This document shows positions 8,579-17,779 of a stretch of 34,076 nt of DNA, piece by piece. The number at the start of each line of letters is the position of its first letter. Position 1 is the stretch's first letter. The position numbers and the translations under genes are program-made. Where the stretch lies: positions 1-34,076 of the forward strand of contig CANQOW010000007.1 in assembly GCA_947625545.1 (NCBI GenBank), read 5' to 3'. The stretch comes from an uncultured Clostridia bacterium. Lineage in GTDB: Bacteria > Bacillota > Clostridia > TANB77 > CAG-508. The notes beneath the pieces are model-generated. The model made no database searches. It had not been told where the DNA came from and saw nothing but the letters and a program-made list of their open reading frames with translations.

Positions 8579-9883
8579 TTATTCAATTATGCCTAGTATA
8601 TGTTCTTTTTTTTGTATTTCATTTTTTGTAATTTCAATAATTTCTTCTAATTCTTTTAACGCTTTTTCACACTTTTCTTCATCATTTGCATGAATGTAAA
8701 CTAAATTATCTCCAATTTCAACTTTATCTCCAACTTTTTTATTAAATACAAAGCCAACAGAACTATCTATTGTTTCTTCTTTTTTTAGTCTTCCTGCTCC
8801 TAAATATACTGATAATTTACCTACTTTTTCTGCATTTATACTTTTAATATATCCTTCTTCTTTTGCTAAAAGTGGCTTAATATATTTCGCTTTTTCAAAT
8901 TTTTCTAAATCTTTTATATATTCTATATCTCCATTTTGATTTTTTACTAATTCTAAAAATTTATTATATGCTTTTCCACTTTGTATACTATCTATAATTA
9001 ATTTTTTGTTTTCTTCTAAATTATCACCTTTTCCTGATAATTTAATTATATATGCACCTAAGTTTAGTACAACTTCTTTTACATCATCTGGCATATTTCC
9101 TTTTAAACATTCTACTGCTTCTTTTATTTCTAATATATTTCCTACTGCATAGCCTAATGGCTCATCCATGCTTGTTATAACACATACAGTTTTCTTATCT
9201 GCTAATTTTCCGATTCTACACATAGTTTTAGAAAGTAATATTGCATCTTCTTTATTTTTCATAAATGCACCGCTTCCACATGTTACATCTAATACTATTT
9301 TATGTGCTCCTGCTGCAATTTTTTTGCTCATTATACTAGATGCTATAAGTGGTATATTTTCTGTACAACTTATTGTATCTCTTAATGCATATATTTTTTT
9401 ATCTGCTGGTGCTAAGTTTAAGGTTTGACCTATTAAACTTATTCCTATTTTTTTTATATTATTCATAAATTCTTCTATTGATATTGATGTTGTATATCCT
9501 GGTATTGATTCTAGTTTGTCTACTGTACCTCCTGTGAAACCTAACCCTCTACCAGACATTTTTGCAACTGGTATTCCTAATGATGCAATTATTGGCATTA
9601 ATATAATTGTAATTTTATCTCCTACTCCACCTGTACTATGTTTGTCTACAATATTTTCTCCAATACTAGATAAATCTAATATTTCTCCTGAATATGCCAT
9701 TGCAAGTGTAAGGTTTGTAATTTCTTCTTCTGTCATTCCATTTATATATATTGCCATTACTAATGATGCTGCTTGATAATCTGTTATGGTTCCGCTTGTA
9801 TATTCTTTTATAAAATAATCTATTTCCTCTTTTGTTAGTTCTTTTTTATCTCTTTTTTTTGCTATAATTTCTAATATATTCAT
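8579..9883 (-). CDS. Pyrimidine-nucleoside (thymidine) phosphorylase
   Basis: 434 aa; KHSTGGVGDKITIILMPIIASLGIPVAKMSGRGLGFTGGTVDKLESIPGY. Confidence 0.95.
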   Translation of the reverse strand: MNILEIIAKKRDKKELTKEEIDYFIKEYTSGTITDYQAASLVMAIYINGMTEEEITNLTLAMAYSGEILDLSSIGENIVDKHSTGGVGDKITIILMPIIASLGIPVAKMSGRGLGFTGGTVDKLESIPGYTTSISIEEFMNNIKKIGISLIGQTLNLAPADKKIYALRDTISCTENIPLIASSIMSKKIAAGAHKIVLDVTCGSGAFMKNKEDAILLSKTMCRIGKLADKKTVCVITSMDEPLGYAVGNILEIKEAVECLKGNMPDDVKEVVLNLGAYIIKLSGKGDNLEENKKLIIDSIQSGKAYNKFLELVKNQNGDIEYIKDLEKFEKAKYIKPLLAKEEGYIKSINAEKVGKLSVYLGAGRLKKEETIDSSVGFVFNKKVGDKVEIGDNLVYIHANDEEKCEKALKELEEIIEITKNEIQKKEHILGIIE

Positions 9884-9895
9884 TATTCTTCTCCA

Positions 9896-10303
9896 TTACA
9901 ACATATTATTTTTTTCTTTTAATTTTTTTATTTTTTCTTCAACTAATTCAATTCTTCTTTGTCTTTCTTCTTCATTTTTATCTTTAACATCAATTTTATC
10001 TATTTTTCCATCTTTATATGTTATTTCAACATTTATACAATCACCAGATTTTACATCATATTTAAAATCTTCTAATGGAATATCTACCATATTTCCATCA
10101 AAAAGTTCACAAACTGCAAATTTATCTTCTTCAATTCTATCTATTGATGCTACATCTTTTATAGTTATATCGTTTGTATTAACATATTTCTCCATTGAAT
10201 CTATAAAATTTTCTTTTATTTTTTCTTGTATGTGTCTAGACATATCTTCTGTTGCTGAAACTATATTTTCAATGTCTTTTTCTAATTTTTCTTCTAAGTC
10301 CAT
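9896..10303 (-). CDS. DUF3006-domain protein
   Basis: 135 aa; VASIDRIEEDKFAVCELFDGNMVDIPLEDFKYDVKSGDCINVE; next to MBL hydrolase. Confidence 0.75.
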   Translation of the reverse strand: MDLEEKLEKDIENIVSATEDMSRHIQEKIKENFIDSMEKYVNTNDITIKDVASIDRIEEDKFAVCELFDGNMVDIPLEDFKYDVKSGDCINVEITYKDGKIDKIDVKDKNEEERQRRIELVEEKIKKLKEKNNML

Positions 10304-10329
10304 TTTATCTTCCTTTCCAAAATTTAAAA

Positions 10330-10440
10330 AAGAAACAAGTATTGCAAGGAATGCTAGGCAAAATACATTTAGGTTAACCTATTTGGTTACCTAAATGTAT
10401 TTTGACCGACGCATGACACCGCAAGACGAAGTTTATTTTT
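10330..10440. terminator. Long hairpin (CAAAATACATTTAGGTTAACC/GGTTACCTAAATGTATTTTG core) with imperfect flanking stem
   Basis: About 20-bp inverted repeat around TATT in the intergenic gap. Confidence 0.75.
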
Positions 10441-10447
10441 TAAATTT

Positions 10448-11434
10448 TTAATTTAATTTATCTCCGCTAAGATAGTCTCCTGCTTCAACATTAAATGATA
10501 TATTATTTCCATTTGTAGTCATTATAATCGTTCCAGATTCATCTGTACGATATACAACTATTCCTAATTTTTTTAATCTTTCCATTACTGTTTTTGTAGG
10601 GTGATGATAAGTATTTCCTTTTCCTGCTGATATTATTGCATATTGTGGATTTACTTCCTTTAAAAATTTCTCAGAACTTGATGTATCACTTCCATGATGT
10701 CCTAATTTTATTACATCTGCATCTATAAATAAACCATTATTCATAATTTCTTCTTCAGATAAATTTTCTGCATCTCCCATAAGTAAAATATCACTTTCTC
10801 CATAAGTAACCATCAAAACTATTGAATAATTATTCATATTTTTATACTTTTTTGCATTAGGTGCTATAATTTGAACATTTGCATCTCCTATTGAAAATGA
10901 TGTTCCAACTTCTGGAAATACCCAATTTACATTTTTTTCATCAACTACATCTAAAAAGTCTAAATACCAATATGTTGTTATTTCTTCTTCAAGATTATTT
11001 GGAGTATATAAAGTTCCAATTTCAAAATTTCGAATTACTTCTGCCATACCGCCTATATGGTCATCATGAAAATGTGTTCCTACAAGTACATCTATTTTAT
11101 CAATTCCTAATTGTTTTAAATAATTAACAACTGTACTTCCTTTTGCTCTTGTTCCACAATCTACTAACATAACTTGATCTTCTTGCATTACGAGTATAGA
11201 GTCTGCTTGTCCAACATCTATTGTGTGTACTTCCATTACTCCATTTACAATTTTTCTTTCTACTTGTTGCCTATTAGATGTAGATAAAGATGCTACTGCG
11301 TTGTTAATTACATCAAAAAAATTTGCACCTTGTGTAAATTCATAGCCAAAGTAACTAATTAATATTAATACTACTACTATTACTAATTTTAGTATTAGCT
11401 CTTGCTTTCTTTTTTTACTTTTTCTTTTCGCCAT
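10448..11434 (-). CDS. ComEC/Rec2-like metallo-beta-lactamase-fold hydrolase, membrane anchored
   Basis: 328 aa; HTIDVGQADSILV, GTHFHDDHIGG, LMGDAE, LGHHGSDTSSS, HHPT. Confidence 0.92.
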   Translation of the reverse strand: MAKRKSKKRKQELILKLVIVVVLILISYFGYEFTQGANFFDVINNAVASLSTSNRQQVERKIVNGVMEVHTIDVGQADSILVMQEDQVMLVDCGTRAKGSTVVNYLKQLGIDKIDVLVGTHFHDDHIGGMAEVIRNFEIGTLYTPNNLEEEITTYWYLDFLDVVDEKNVNWVFPEVGTSFSIGDANVQIIAPNAKKYKNMNNYSIVLMVTYGESDILLMGDAENLSEEEIMNNGLFIDADVIKLGHHGSDTSSSEKFLKEVNPQYAIISAGKGNTYHHPTKTVMERLKKLGIVVYRTDESGTIIMTTNGNNISFNVEAGDYLSGDKLN

Positions 11435-11453
11435 TATTTACTCCATTTGTTTT

Positions 11454-13517
11454 CTATTTTTTCTTAGTTGTTTTTCTTTTGGTAGTTGTTTTTGTATTTG
11501 TTTTACTTTTTGTTTTTGCTTTCGTTTTAGTTTTTGCTTTTTCTTCTTGCCCTGGTTTATTCCATGATATATAATCACAACTTTTTGGATTATTTTCACA
11601 AATATAATAGTTTCTTCTTCTTTTAGTCTTTCTTACTTGAATTTTACCACCACATTTTGGACATGGTTCTTCTATTGTTGTTACTAATGGTTTTGCATTT
11701 TTACATTCTGGATAACCCGGACATGCTAAGAATTTACCATATCTTCCATATTTAATAACCATCATTCTACCACATTTATCACATGGAACGTCTGATACTT
11801 CTTCTTGTAATTCAACATGTTCAAGTTCTTTATCTACTTTTTCTACTACTTCCTTAAATGGTGTATAAAATTCTTTTATGACTTTTTTCCACTCTTGATT
11901 TCCTTCTGCAATATTATCAAATTTTTCTTCCATATCCGCAGTAAATTCAATATTTATTACATCTGAAAAATTTTCTATTAAAAGTTTATTTACTATTTTT
12001 CCTAAATCTGTTGGAATTAATTGCTTTTGAGATTTTTCTATGTATCTTCTTTCTAATATTGTTGTTATTGTTGGAGAATATGTACTAGGTCTTCCTATTC
12101 CTTTTTCTTCTAATGCTTTTACAAGACTTGCTTCTGTATATCTTGGTGGTGGTTCTGTAAAACTTTGTTTTGAATCTAATTTTTGTTTCTTTAATTCTTG
12201 TTTTTCTTCTAATTCTGGTATTTGTACATTTTCTTCTTCTATTTCATTATCTAATGTTTCAACATATAATACCATAAAACCTTTAAATTTAAGTGTTTGA
12301 CCATTTGCTTTAAAATTATATGAATTTGCTTTTATATCTACCGCTACTGTATCATATACTGCTTGTGACATTTGACTTGCTATAAATCTATTATATATCA
12401 AGTTATATAATTTGTATTGGTCGCTTGTTAATGAGTCTTTTATCTTTTCTGGTGTTAGTTCTATATATGTTGGTCTAATTGCTTCGTGTGCATCTTGTGC
12501 ATCATTTTTTGTTTTATAATATCTATTTTCATAATAGGCTTCTCCATATTTTTCTATTATGTGTTTTTTTGCTGCTGATCTTGCAACTTCTGATATTCTT
12601 GTTGAGTCTGTTCTCATATATGTAATTAAACCTACTGAACCTTTTTCTGGTATTTTTACTCCTTCATATAAACCTTGTGCAACTGACATTGTTTTCTTTA
12701 ATGTAAATTTTAGTTTTCTTGATGCTTCTTGTTGCATTGTACTTGTTGTAAATGGTGGTGCTGGTGTTCTTTTCTTTTGACTCTTTTTTATTTCTTCTAC
12801 TATGTATTTTGCACCTTTTAAGTCTTTTAGTATATTATCAATTTCTTCTTTTGAGTGTATTTCTAATTTTTTATTGTTTTTTCCATATAATTTACTTACA
12901 AAACTTTTTTCAGATTTTTCATCTAATAAAGTTGCATATAAATTCCAATATTCTTCTGGTATAAATTTTTCTATTTCTTCTTCTCTATCTACAATCATTT
13001 TTACTGCAACTGATTGTACTCTTCCTGCTGATAAACCTCTTCTTACCTTTTTCCATAGTACTGGACTTATTTTATATCCTACTATTCTATCTAATACTCT
13101 TCTTGCTTGTTGTGCATTTACTAAATTTATATCTATTTTTCTAGGGTTTTTTACTGCTTCTTGTACTGTATTTTTTGTTATTTCATTAAAAGTTACTCTA
13201 CAAATACTATTTTCTGGTATTCCTAATATATATGCTAAATGCCATGCTATAGCTTCTCCCTCACGGTCAGGGTCGGTTGCAAGATATACTTTTTTTGCAT
13301 CTTTTGCATCTTTTTTTAGTGTTTTTATTAAATCTCCCTTTCCTCTGATGTTTATATATTCTGGTTCAAAGTTGTTTTCACAATCTACTCCTAATTTTGA
13401 TTTAGGCAAATCTCTAATATGTCCCATTGATGCAACTACTTTTGTACTTCCCCCTAAAAATTTTTTTATAGTATTTGCTTTCGCTGGTGACTCTACAATA
13501 ATTAATTTATCGGCCAT
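11454..13517 (-). CDS. topA: DNA topoisomerase I
   Basis: 687 aa; MADKLIIVESPAKANTIKKFLG, YLATDPDREGEAIAWHLA, GLITYMRTDSTRIS; two C-terminal Zn ribbons; Lys/Thr-rich tail. Confidence 0.97.
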   Translation of the reverse strand: MADKLIIVESPAKANTIKKFLGGSTKVVASMGHIRDLPKSKLGVDCENNFEPEYINIRGKGDLIKTLKKDAKDAKKVYLATDPDREGEAIAWHLAYILGIPENSICRVTFNEITKNTVQEAVKNPRKIDINLVNAQQARRVLDRIVGYKISPVLWKKVRRGLSAGRVQSVAVKMIVDREEEIEKFIPEEYWNLYATLLDEKSEKSFVSKLYGKNNKKLEIHSKEEIDNILKDLKGAKYIVEEIKKSQKKRTPAPPFTTSTMQQEASRKLKFTLKKTMSVAQGLYEGVKIPEKGSVGLITYMRTDSTRISEVARSAAKKHIIEKYGEAYYENRYYKTKNDAQDAHEAIRPTYIELTPEKIKDSLTSDQYKLYNLIYNRFIASQMSQAVYDTVAVDIKANSYNFKANGQTLKFKGFMVLYVETLDNEIEEENVQIPELEEKQELKKQKLDSKQSFTEPPPRYTEASLVKALEEKGIGRPSTYSPTITTILERRYIEKSQKQLIPTDLGKIVNKLLIENFSDVINIEFTADMEEKFDNIAEGNQEWKKVIKEFYTPFKEVVEKVDKELEHVELQEEVSDVPCDKCGRMMVIKYGRYGKFLACPGYPECKNAKPLVTTIEEPCPKCGGKIQVRKTKRRRNYYICENNPKSCDYISWNKPGQEEKAKTKTKAKTKSKTNTKTTTKRKTTKKK

Positions 13518-13538
13518 TATTTTCTCCTTTTTTTATTA

Positions 13539-13656
13539 TTACAGTTTCAACATTTTGTAAGGAACTTGTGCGTTTTGCTTTGCAAATATGCACAGTTTAA
13601 GGTAAATTAGCCTTTTTGTATATAGAAAAAATACTGAAACTGTAACAATTCTAGCC
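13539..13656. repeat. Intergenic fold-back element containing dispersed repeat copy 2 (13566-13631, minus orientation)
   Basis: Outer arms TTACAGTTTCAACATTTT / AAAAAATACTGAAACTGTAAC; inner TTTGC/GCAAA hairpin. Confidence 0.7.
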
Positions 13657-13685
13657 TAAAATTTTAAAATTTGCAATAGTTTTTA

Positions 13686-13994
13686 TTAAATTTTATATAA
13701 TAAATCTGCAACTATTTCATCTGCTGATATAGGTGTTACTTGATTAATTTTAAATATATTTAAAATTTCATCTATTTCTTTTTCTTTATTACTTAATTCA
13801 TACATTTTATTTATTTCTACTTTTTCTTCGTTATCTTTATATTCTGTTTTTACAATTTCTATTCCATATTTTATTTCGTTTTCTTTTGTATTTTCTTCAA
13901 TTTTATAATAATCAATTTTTATTGGGTAATATATTCCATTGTTTTTTAATTTTTCCTCCTCCATAAATATTTCACCATAAAATTTCTTATTCAT
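13686..13994 (-). CDS. DUF6514-like small protein
   Basis: 102 aa; SD AAAGGAG; IKYGIEIVKTEYKDNEEKVEI...ILNIFKINQVTPISADEIVADLL. Confidence 0.6.
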   Translation of the reverse strand: MNKKFYGEIFMEEEKLKNNGIYYPIKIDYYKIEENTKENEIKYGIEIVKTEYKDNEEKVEINKMYELSNKEKEIDEILNIFKINQVTPISADEIVADLLYKI

Positions 13995-14147
13995 TTTTAA
14001 CTCCTTTCTTTTGGCGGGAATGTATATTACTATACACTATAAATACTATTGTTGGCAAGTCTTTTTCATCGCATGATTTGATATTTTTTGACTTAATTTT
14101 ATGTTTTATCCTATTTTTCGACATTTTTATGGTGTTTTTTCGCTTAT

Positions 14148-14186
14148 TGAAATGAAAAAATAATATTTCTGTAACTTGTTTGTAAT
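14148..14186. promoter_or_regulatory. WalR/YycF-like box: TGAAAT-N16-TGTAAC-N5-TGTAAT
   Basis: Half-sites at 14148, 14170 and 14181, same 22/11 phasing as 977-1015 and 30112-30150. Confidence 0.45.
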
Positions 14187-14202
14187 AGTTTAGAAAAACA
14201 AA

Positions 14203-14230
14203 AAAGCGGACACCGAAATGCCCGTTTTTG
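14203..14230 (-). terminator. Terminator hairpin downstream of spoVG
   Basis: AAAAACGGGCA TTTCGG TGTCCGCTTTTTT on minus strand. Confidence 0.7.
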
Positions 14231-14239
14231 TTCTTTATT

Positions 14240-14515
14240 TTACTCTGCTGATTCTGCTTCAGCATCTGGAGAATTGTAAGCTTCTAAAATAGCGCTTTGA
14301 ATTTTCTCCCTAGTTTCTGGATTAATTGGATGTGCTATATCTTTGAATTCTCCGTTTGGAGTTTTTCTGCTAGGCATAGCAATGAATAATCCATTTTGGC
14401 TTTCGATAACTTTTATATCGTGGATTACGAATTCGTTATCGAATGTTACAGAAGCAACAGCTTTCATTCTGTTTTCTGAATTTACTTTTCTTAAACGTAC
14501 GTCTGTTATTTGCAT
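14240..14515 (-). CDS. spoVG: Septation/sporulation regulator SpoVG
   Basis: 91 aa; [80 protein letters not shown]. Confidence 0.97.
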   Translation of the reverse strand: MQITDVRLRKVNSENRMKAVASVTFDNEFVIHDIKVIESQNGLFIAMPSRKTPNGEFKDIAHPINPETREKIQSAILEAYNSPDAEAESAE

Positions 14516-14547
14516 ATAAGTGCACCTCTTTCCAATGTTTTTATTTT

Positions 14548-14567
14548 TTGTACATTATTATGTACAA
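14548..14567. promoter_or_regulatory. 20-bp palindrome TTGTACAT-TATT-ATGTACAA at the spoVG transcription start region
   Basis: Perfect 8-bp arms located 5 nt downstream of the putative -10 element. Confidence 0.5.
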
Positions 14568-14572
14568 TTATA

Positions 14573-14601
14573 TTATTCAACAAAAATATTTTTTTTCCTT
14601 C
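14573..14601 (-). promoter_or_regulatory. Sigma-H-like promoter of spoVG (GAAGGAAAA-N11-GTTGAATAA)
   Basis: Fits RnAGGAwww-N11/12-RnnGAATww on the minus strand; spoVG is a classic sigma-H target. Confidence 0.7.
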
Positions 14602-14825
14602 TTATTTTTACAAATTTATTAAAAAAACAAAATGTGAGGCTGTAATTATATTTTTTTCTGATTAGTTTTGACCTTCTATTTTTTTCTAAGCATTATATTA
14701 TGATTCTTAAGATATACAAATAATTGTATAAATTTAACAAAAAACGTTCATATTACATATTATATATTGAAATTTTTTAAATAAAAGTATATAATAATTT
14801 TGATTAAATTTAAGAGGTGTATAAA

Positions 14826-16214
14826 TTGATTAATCTAGATTATTTTAAAAAATATAAAAATGTATATATGATAGGTATTGGCGGTATTAGTATGAGTGGT
14901 ATTGCTGAAATACTTACTAACTTTGGAATTAAAGTAACTGGTAGTGATATAACAGATTCTGAAATAATACAAAATTTAAGAAACAATGGTATAGATATTA
15001 CTATTGGCCATAATATAGATGCAATTTGTAATGCTGATTTAGTTGTATATACAGCAGCAGTTAAACAAGATGATCCTGAGTTAGTTCAAGCAAAAAAACT
15101 TAATATTCCAACTATTGAAAGAAAAGATTTAGTTGGTGAATTAACAAACGCTTTTTCAGAATCAATTTGTATTTCAGGTACACATGGAAAAACTACTACT
15201 ACTTCAATGGTTTCAGTTTGTTTTTTAAATGCTTTACTTGATCCTACAATTCAAATTGGTGCAATTTTAAATAAGATTAATGGAAATTATAAAGTTGGTA
15301 ATAGTGATTATTTTATTTTAGAAGCTTGCGAATATTCTGAAAGTTTTTTGAAGTTCTTTCCTAAAACTGAGGTAATATTAAATATTGATAATGACCATTT
15401 AGATTATTTTAAAACTTTTGAAAATATTAAAAATGCTTTTATAAAATTTGCCAAATTACTTCCTAATGATGGTTTCCTTGTTTTAAATGGTGATGATAAT
15501 AATTGTTTAGATATAATTAATCATATTAATTGTAAATACATTACTTATGGCATAAATAATTCTAATTGCAATTATGTTGCTAAAAATATTACTTTTAAAG
15601 ATACAGGTTTTCCGGAATTTGATGTTTACTATAATAATAATTTTTATGGTCATATTGAATTATCTATTGGCGGAAAGCATAATGTTTTAAATGCTCTTGC
15701 TTGCATTGCTGTATGTAATAATTATGGTATTAATTTTGAAACTATAAAAAATTCTCTTTTAGAGTTTACTGGTGCTAATAGAAGATTAGAGTTTAAAGGA
15801 AAATATAAAAATTGTTTGGTTTATGATGATTATGGTCATCACCCAACAGAAATTATTGCAACTGCAAATGCTATAAAAAATATTAAATTTAATAAATCTT
15901 GGGTTATTTTTCAACCTCATACATATAGTAGAACTAAGAATTTATTAGATGATTTTGTTAAAGCATTAATTTGCTTTGATAATATTATTGTTACAGATAT
16001 TTATGCTGCAAGAGAAATAAATACTTATAATATTTCTTCAAAAGATTTAGTTGATAAAATAAATGAACTTAATAAGAATGCTTTATATATTCAAAATTTT
16101 GAGGATATTGTTGATTATATTAGAAATAATGTTAATGATAATGATTTAATTTTAACATTAGGTGCAGGTACTGTAACTGAAATTGGACCAATGATTTTAA
16201 AAATAAAGGAATAA
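14826..16214 (+). CDS. murC: UDP-N-acetylmuramate--L-alanine ligase; TTG start likely
   Basis: VYMIGIGGISMSGIAEILTNFGIKVTGSD, CISGTHGKTTTTSMVS, YDDYGHHPTEI, FQPHTYSRTKNLLDDF; SD AAGAGGTG. Confidence 0.95.
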   Translation: MINLDYFKKYKNVYMIGIGGISMSGIAEILTNFGIKVTGSDITDSEIIQNLRNNGIDITIGHNIDAICNADLVVYTAAVKQDDPELVQAKKLNIPTIERKDLVGELTNAFSESICISGTHGKTTTTSMVSVCFLNALLDPTIQIGAILNKINGNYKVGNSDYFILEACEYSESFLKFFPKTEVILNIDNDHLDYFKTFENIKNAFIKFAKLLPNDGFLVLNGDDNNCLDIINHINCKYITYGINNSNCNYVAKNITFKDTGFPEFDVYYNNNFYGHIELSIGGKHNVLNALACIAVCNNYGINFETIKNSLLEFTGANRRLEFKGKYKNCLVYDDYGHHPTEIIATANAIKNIKFNKSWVIFQPHTYSRTKNLLDDFVKALICFDNIIVTDIYAAREINTYNISSKDLVDKINELNKNALYIQNFEDIVDYIRNNVNDNDLILTLGAGTVTEIGPMILKIKE

Positions 16215-16420
16215 ATTGTTACAATTCACAGATTATACTAAAACTATGCCAAATCGGCAGGAGTTTAATATATATTTTTCTCAAGAAAATTCGTCAGGTC
16301 ATAGGGTAATCCGTAAGCAGCAGGCTTAACGAACTTTTCTTTCGTAAAATATATATTAAACTCTTGCATTTGGCTCTTATAAATTAATTTTAACTGTGAA
16401 TTGTAACAAATTTATTCCTT
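16205..16420. repeat. About 215-bp fold-back element between convergent murC and spoIVB
   Basis: 26/27-bp arms AAGGAATAAATTGTTACAATTCACAG and their reverse complement (one indel); second stem GCCAAATCGGCAGGAGTTTAATATATATTTT/AAAATATATATTAAACTCTTGCATTTGGC. Confidence 0.85.
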
Positions 16421-17665
16421 CATTTTTTCTACCATTAAATCTGCAAATACTCCATAACCAATAGTTGGATCTGAAACTAAAACATGTGTTAATACACCAA
16501 TTAACCTTCCATTTTGTATTATAGGGCTTCCACTCATTCCTTGTATAATTCCACCTGTTTTTTCTAACAATTTTTCATCTGTAATTTTCAATAGCATACT
16601 TTTGTTATCTTCATTATTATTTGCAAAAATTTTTTCTATTTCAACTTCATATTCTTCTTTTTTATTATTTTCTAAAGTACACATTATAGTTGCTTTTCCC
16701 TTTTTTATTTCATTTCTTGATGCTACTTTTATGGTTTTAGATAAATCTTCATTTAATACACTTGTATTAGATACTTTTCCAAATACACCAAATTCGGTAT
16801 TTTTATATACTTCACCTATTGTTTTTTGATTTTCTACTGAACCTTGAATTTTTCCGGGATTTCCTTTTTCCCCTTTTATTATTGATACTATATTTGTTGT
16901 AACAAACTCTCCTGTTGATATGTCTAATAATTTTAAAGTATCTACATCTATAATGCCATGACCTAATGATGCAAATAACCCAGATTCTGGCTCATAAAAA
17001 CTTATTGTTCCAACTCCTGCTGCAGCGTCTCTTACCCATAAACCTAATTTATAATCATCTTTTGCTGTTTCTATTGGTTTTATATAAGTTTCAATTGTTT
17101 CTCCACTTCTTACATATTTTATACTTACTTCTTTACCTTTTGAATTGTTTACACATTCTATAAGTTCTTCTGTATTTGTAACTGAATTTTCGTTTATTTG
17201 TACTATCATATCTCCTTCTATTATGCCTGTATTTTCATAAGGTTTATATGTGTTTTTATCAATTCCAGAAATTTCACTCATTCCTACAACTAATACTCCA
17301 TTTGTATATAATTTTAAACCTACTAATTCTCCTAATGGTACTACTTCTGTTGTTTCTAATACGTTTAAGGTTACATCTTTTACTTTCATTCCAAATAAAT
17401 TTACACTTAAATTTACTTTTCCTGTATATTCTTCGTTTAGTGCTAAATTACTTGATGTTTGAATTATTTTTGAATTTTGTATTGTTTCTATGTTCTTATC
17501 TTCTGTTTTTAAACTAATTCCTAAGAGTGTGTTTAAATTTAATTTTTCTCCTTGAAATATTATTATATTTTCTGGTATTGATGTTATATTTGTTACATAT
17601 ATTAAACATATTAATAATATACTTAATAATATCGTTCCTAAAATTAATTTTTTATTTGTTTTCAT
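16412..17665 (-). CDS. spoIVB: SpoIVB peptidase (PDZ + S55)
   Basis: 417 aa; LVVGMSEISGIDK, IEGDMIVQINENSV, GVGTISFYEPESGLFASLGHGIIDVDT, GIIQGMSGSPIIQNGRLIGVLTHVLVSDPTIGYGVFADLM. Confidence 0.95.
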   Translation of the reverse strand: MKTNKKLILGTILLSILLICLIYVTNITSIPENIIIFQGEKLNLNTLLGISLKTEDKNIETIQNSKIIQTSSNLALNEEYTGKVNLSVNLFGMKVKDVTLNVLETTEVVPLGELVGLKLYTNGVLVVGMSEISGIDKNTYKPYENTGIIEGDMIVQINENSVTNTEELIECVNNSKGKEVSIKYVRSGETIETYIKPIETAKDDYKLGLWVRDAAAGVGTISFYEPESGLFASLGHGIIDVDTLKLLDISTGEFVTTNIVSIIKGEKGNPGKIQGSVENQKTIGEVYKNTEFGVFGKVSNTSVLNEDLSKTIKVASRNEIKKGKATIMCTLENNKKEEYEVEIEKIFANNNEDNKSMLLKITDEKLLEKTGGIIQGMSGSPIIQNGRLIGVLTHVLVSDPTIGYGVFADLMVEKMKE

Positions 17666-17668
17666 TTT

Positions 17669-17692
17669 GTTATCCTCTATTTATAGGATAAC
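17669..17692 (-). promoter_or_regulatory. Hairpin that sequesters the spoIVB Shine-Dalgarno
   Basis: Minus strand GTTATCC-TATAAATAGA-GGATAAC, with AGAGGA spanning loop and stem, 7 nt before ATG. Confidence 0.5.
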
Positions 17693-17727
17693 CAATTTTT
17701 CTTTTTTTAATTTATATAATTAAAAAA

Positions 17728-17764
17728 AATGTGCGTTAGCGAAAGCAAATCTTTCAACGCACAA
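17728..17764 (-). terminator. Hairpin terminator TGTGCGTT..GAAAG/CTTTC..AACGCACA
   Basis: Inverted repeat with flanking A/T runs downstream of the Tad-like operon. Confidence 0.7.
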
Positions 17765-17779
17765 TTTTATATTTTAATC

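Noticed and set aside
12802-13560. 252-aa plus-strand ORF antisense to topA
   Set aside because: Long but opposite a clear topA reading frame; composition is the typical antisense artefact.
13987-14265. 92-aa minus ORF between spoVG and the DUF6514-like gene
   Set aside because: Overlaps the spoVG 3' end, the terminator and the WalR-like box; no SD or recognizable family.
16412-17665. PDZ protein as generic DegP/CtpA protease
   Set aside because: The GMSGSPI motif and overall layout fit the SpoIVB S55 family better.
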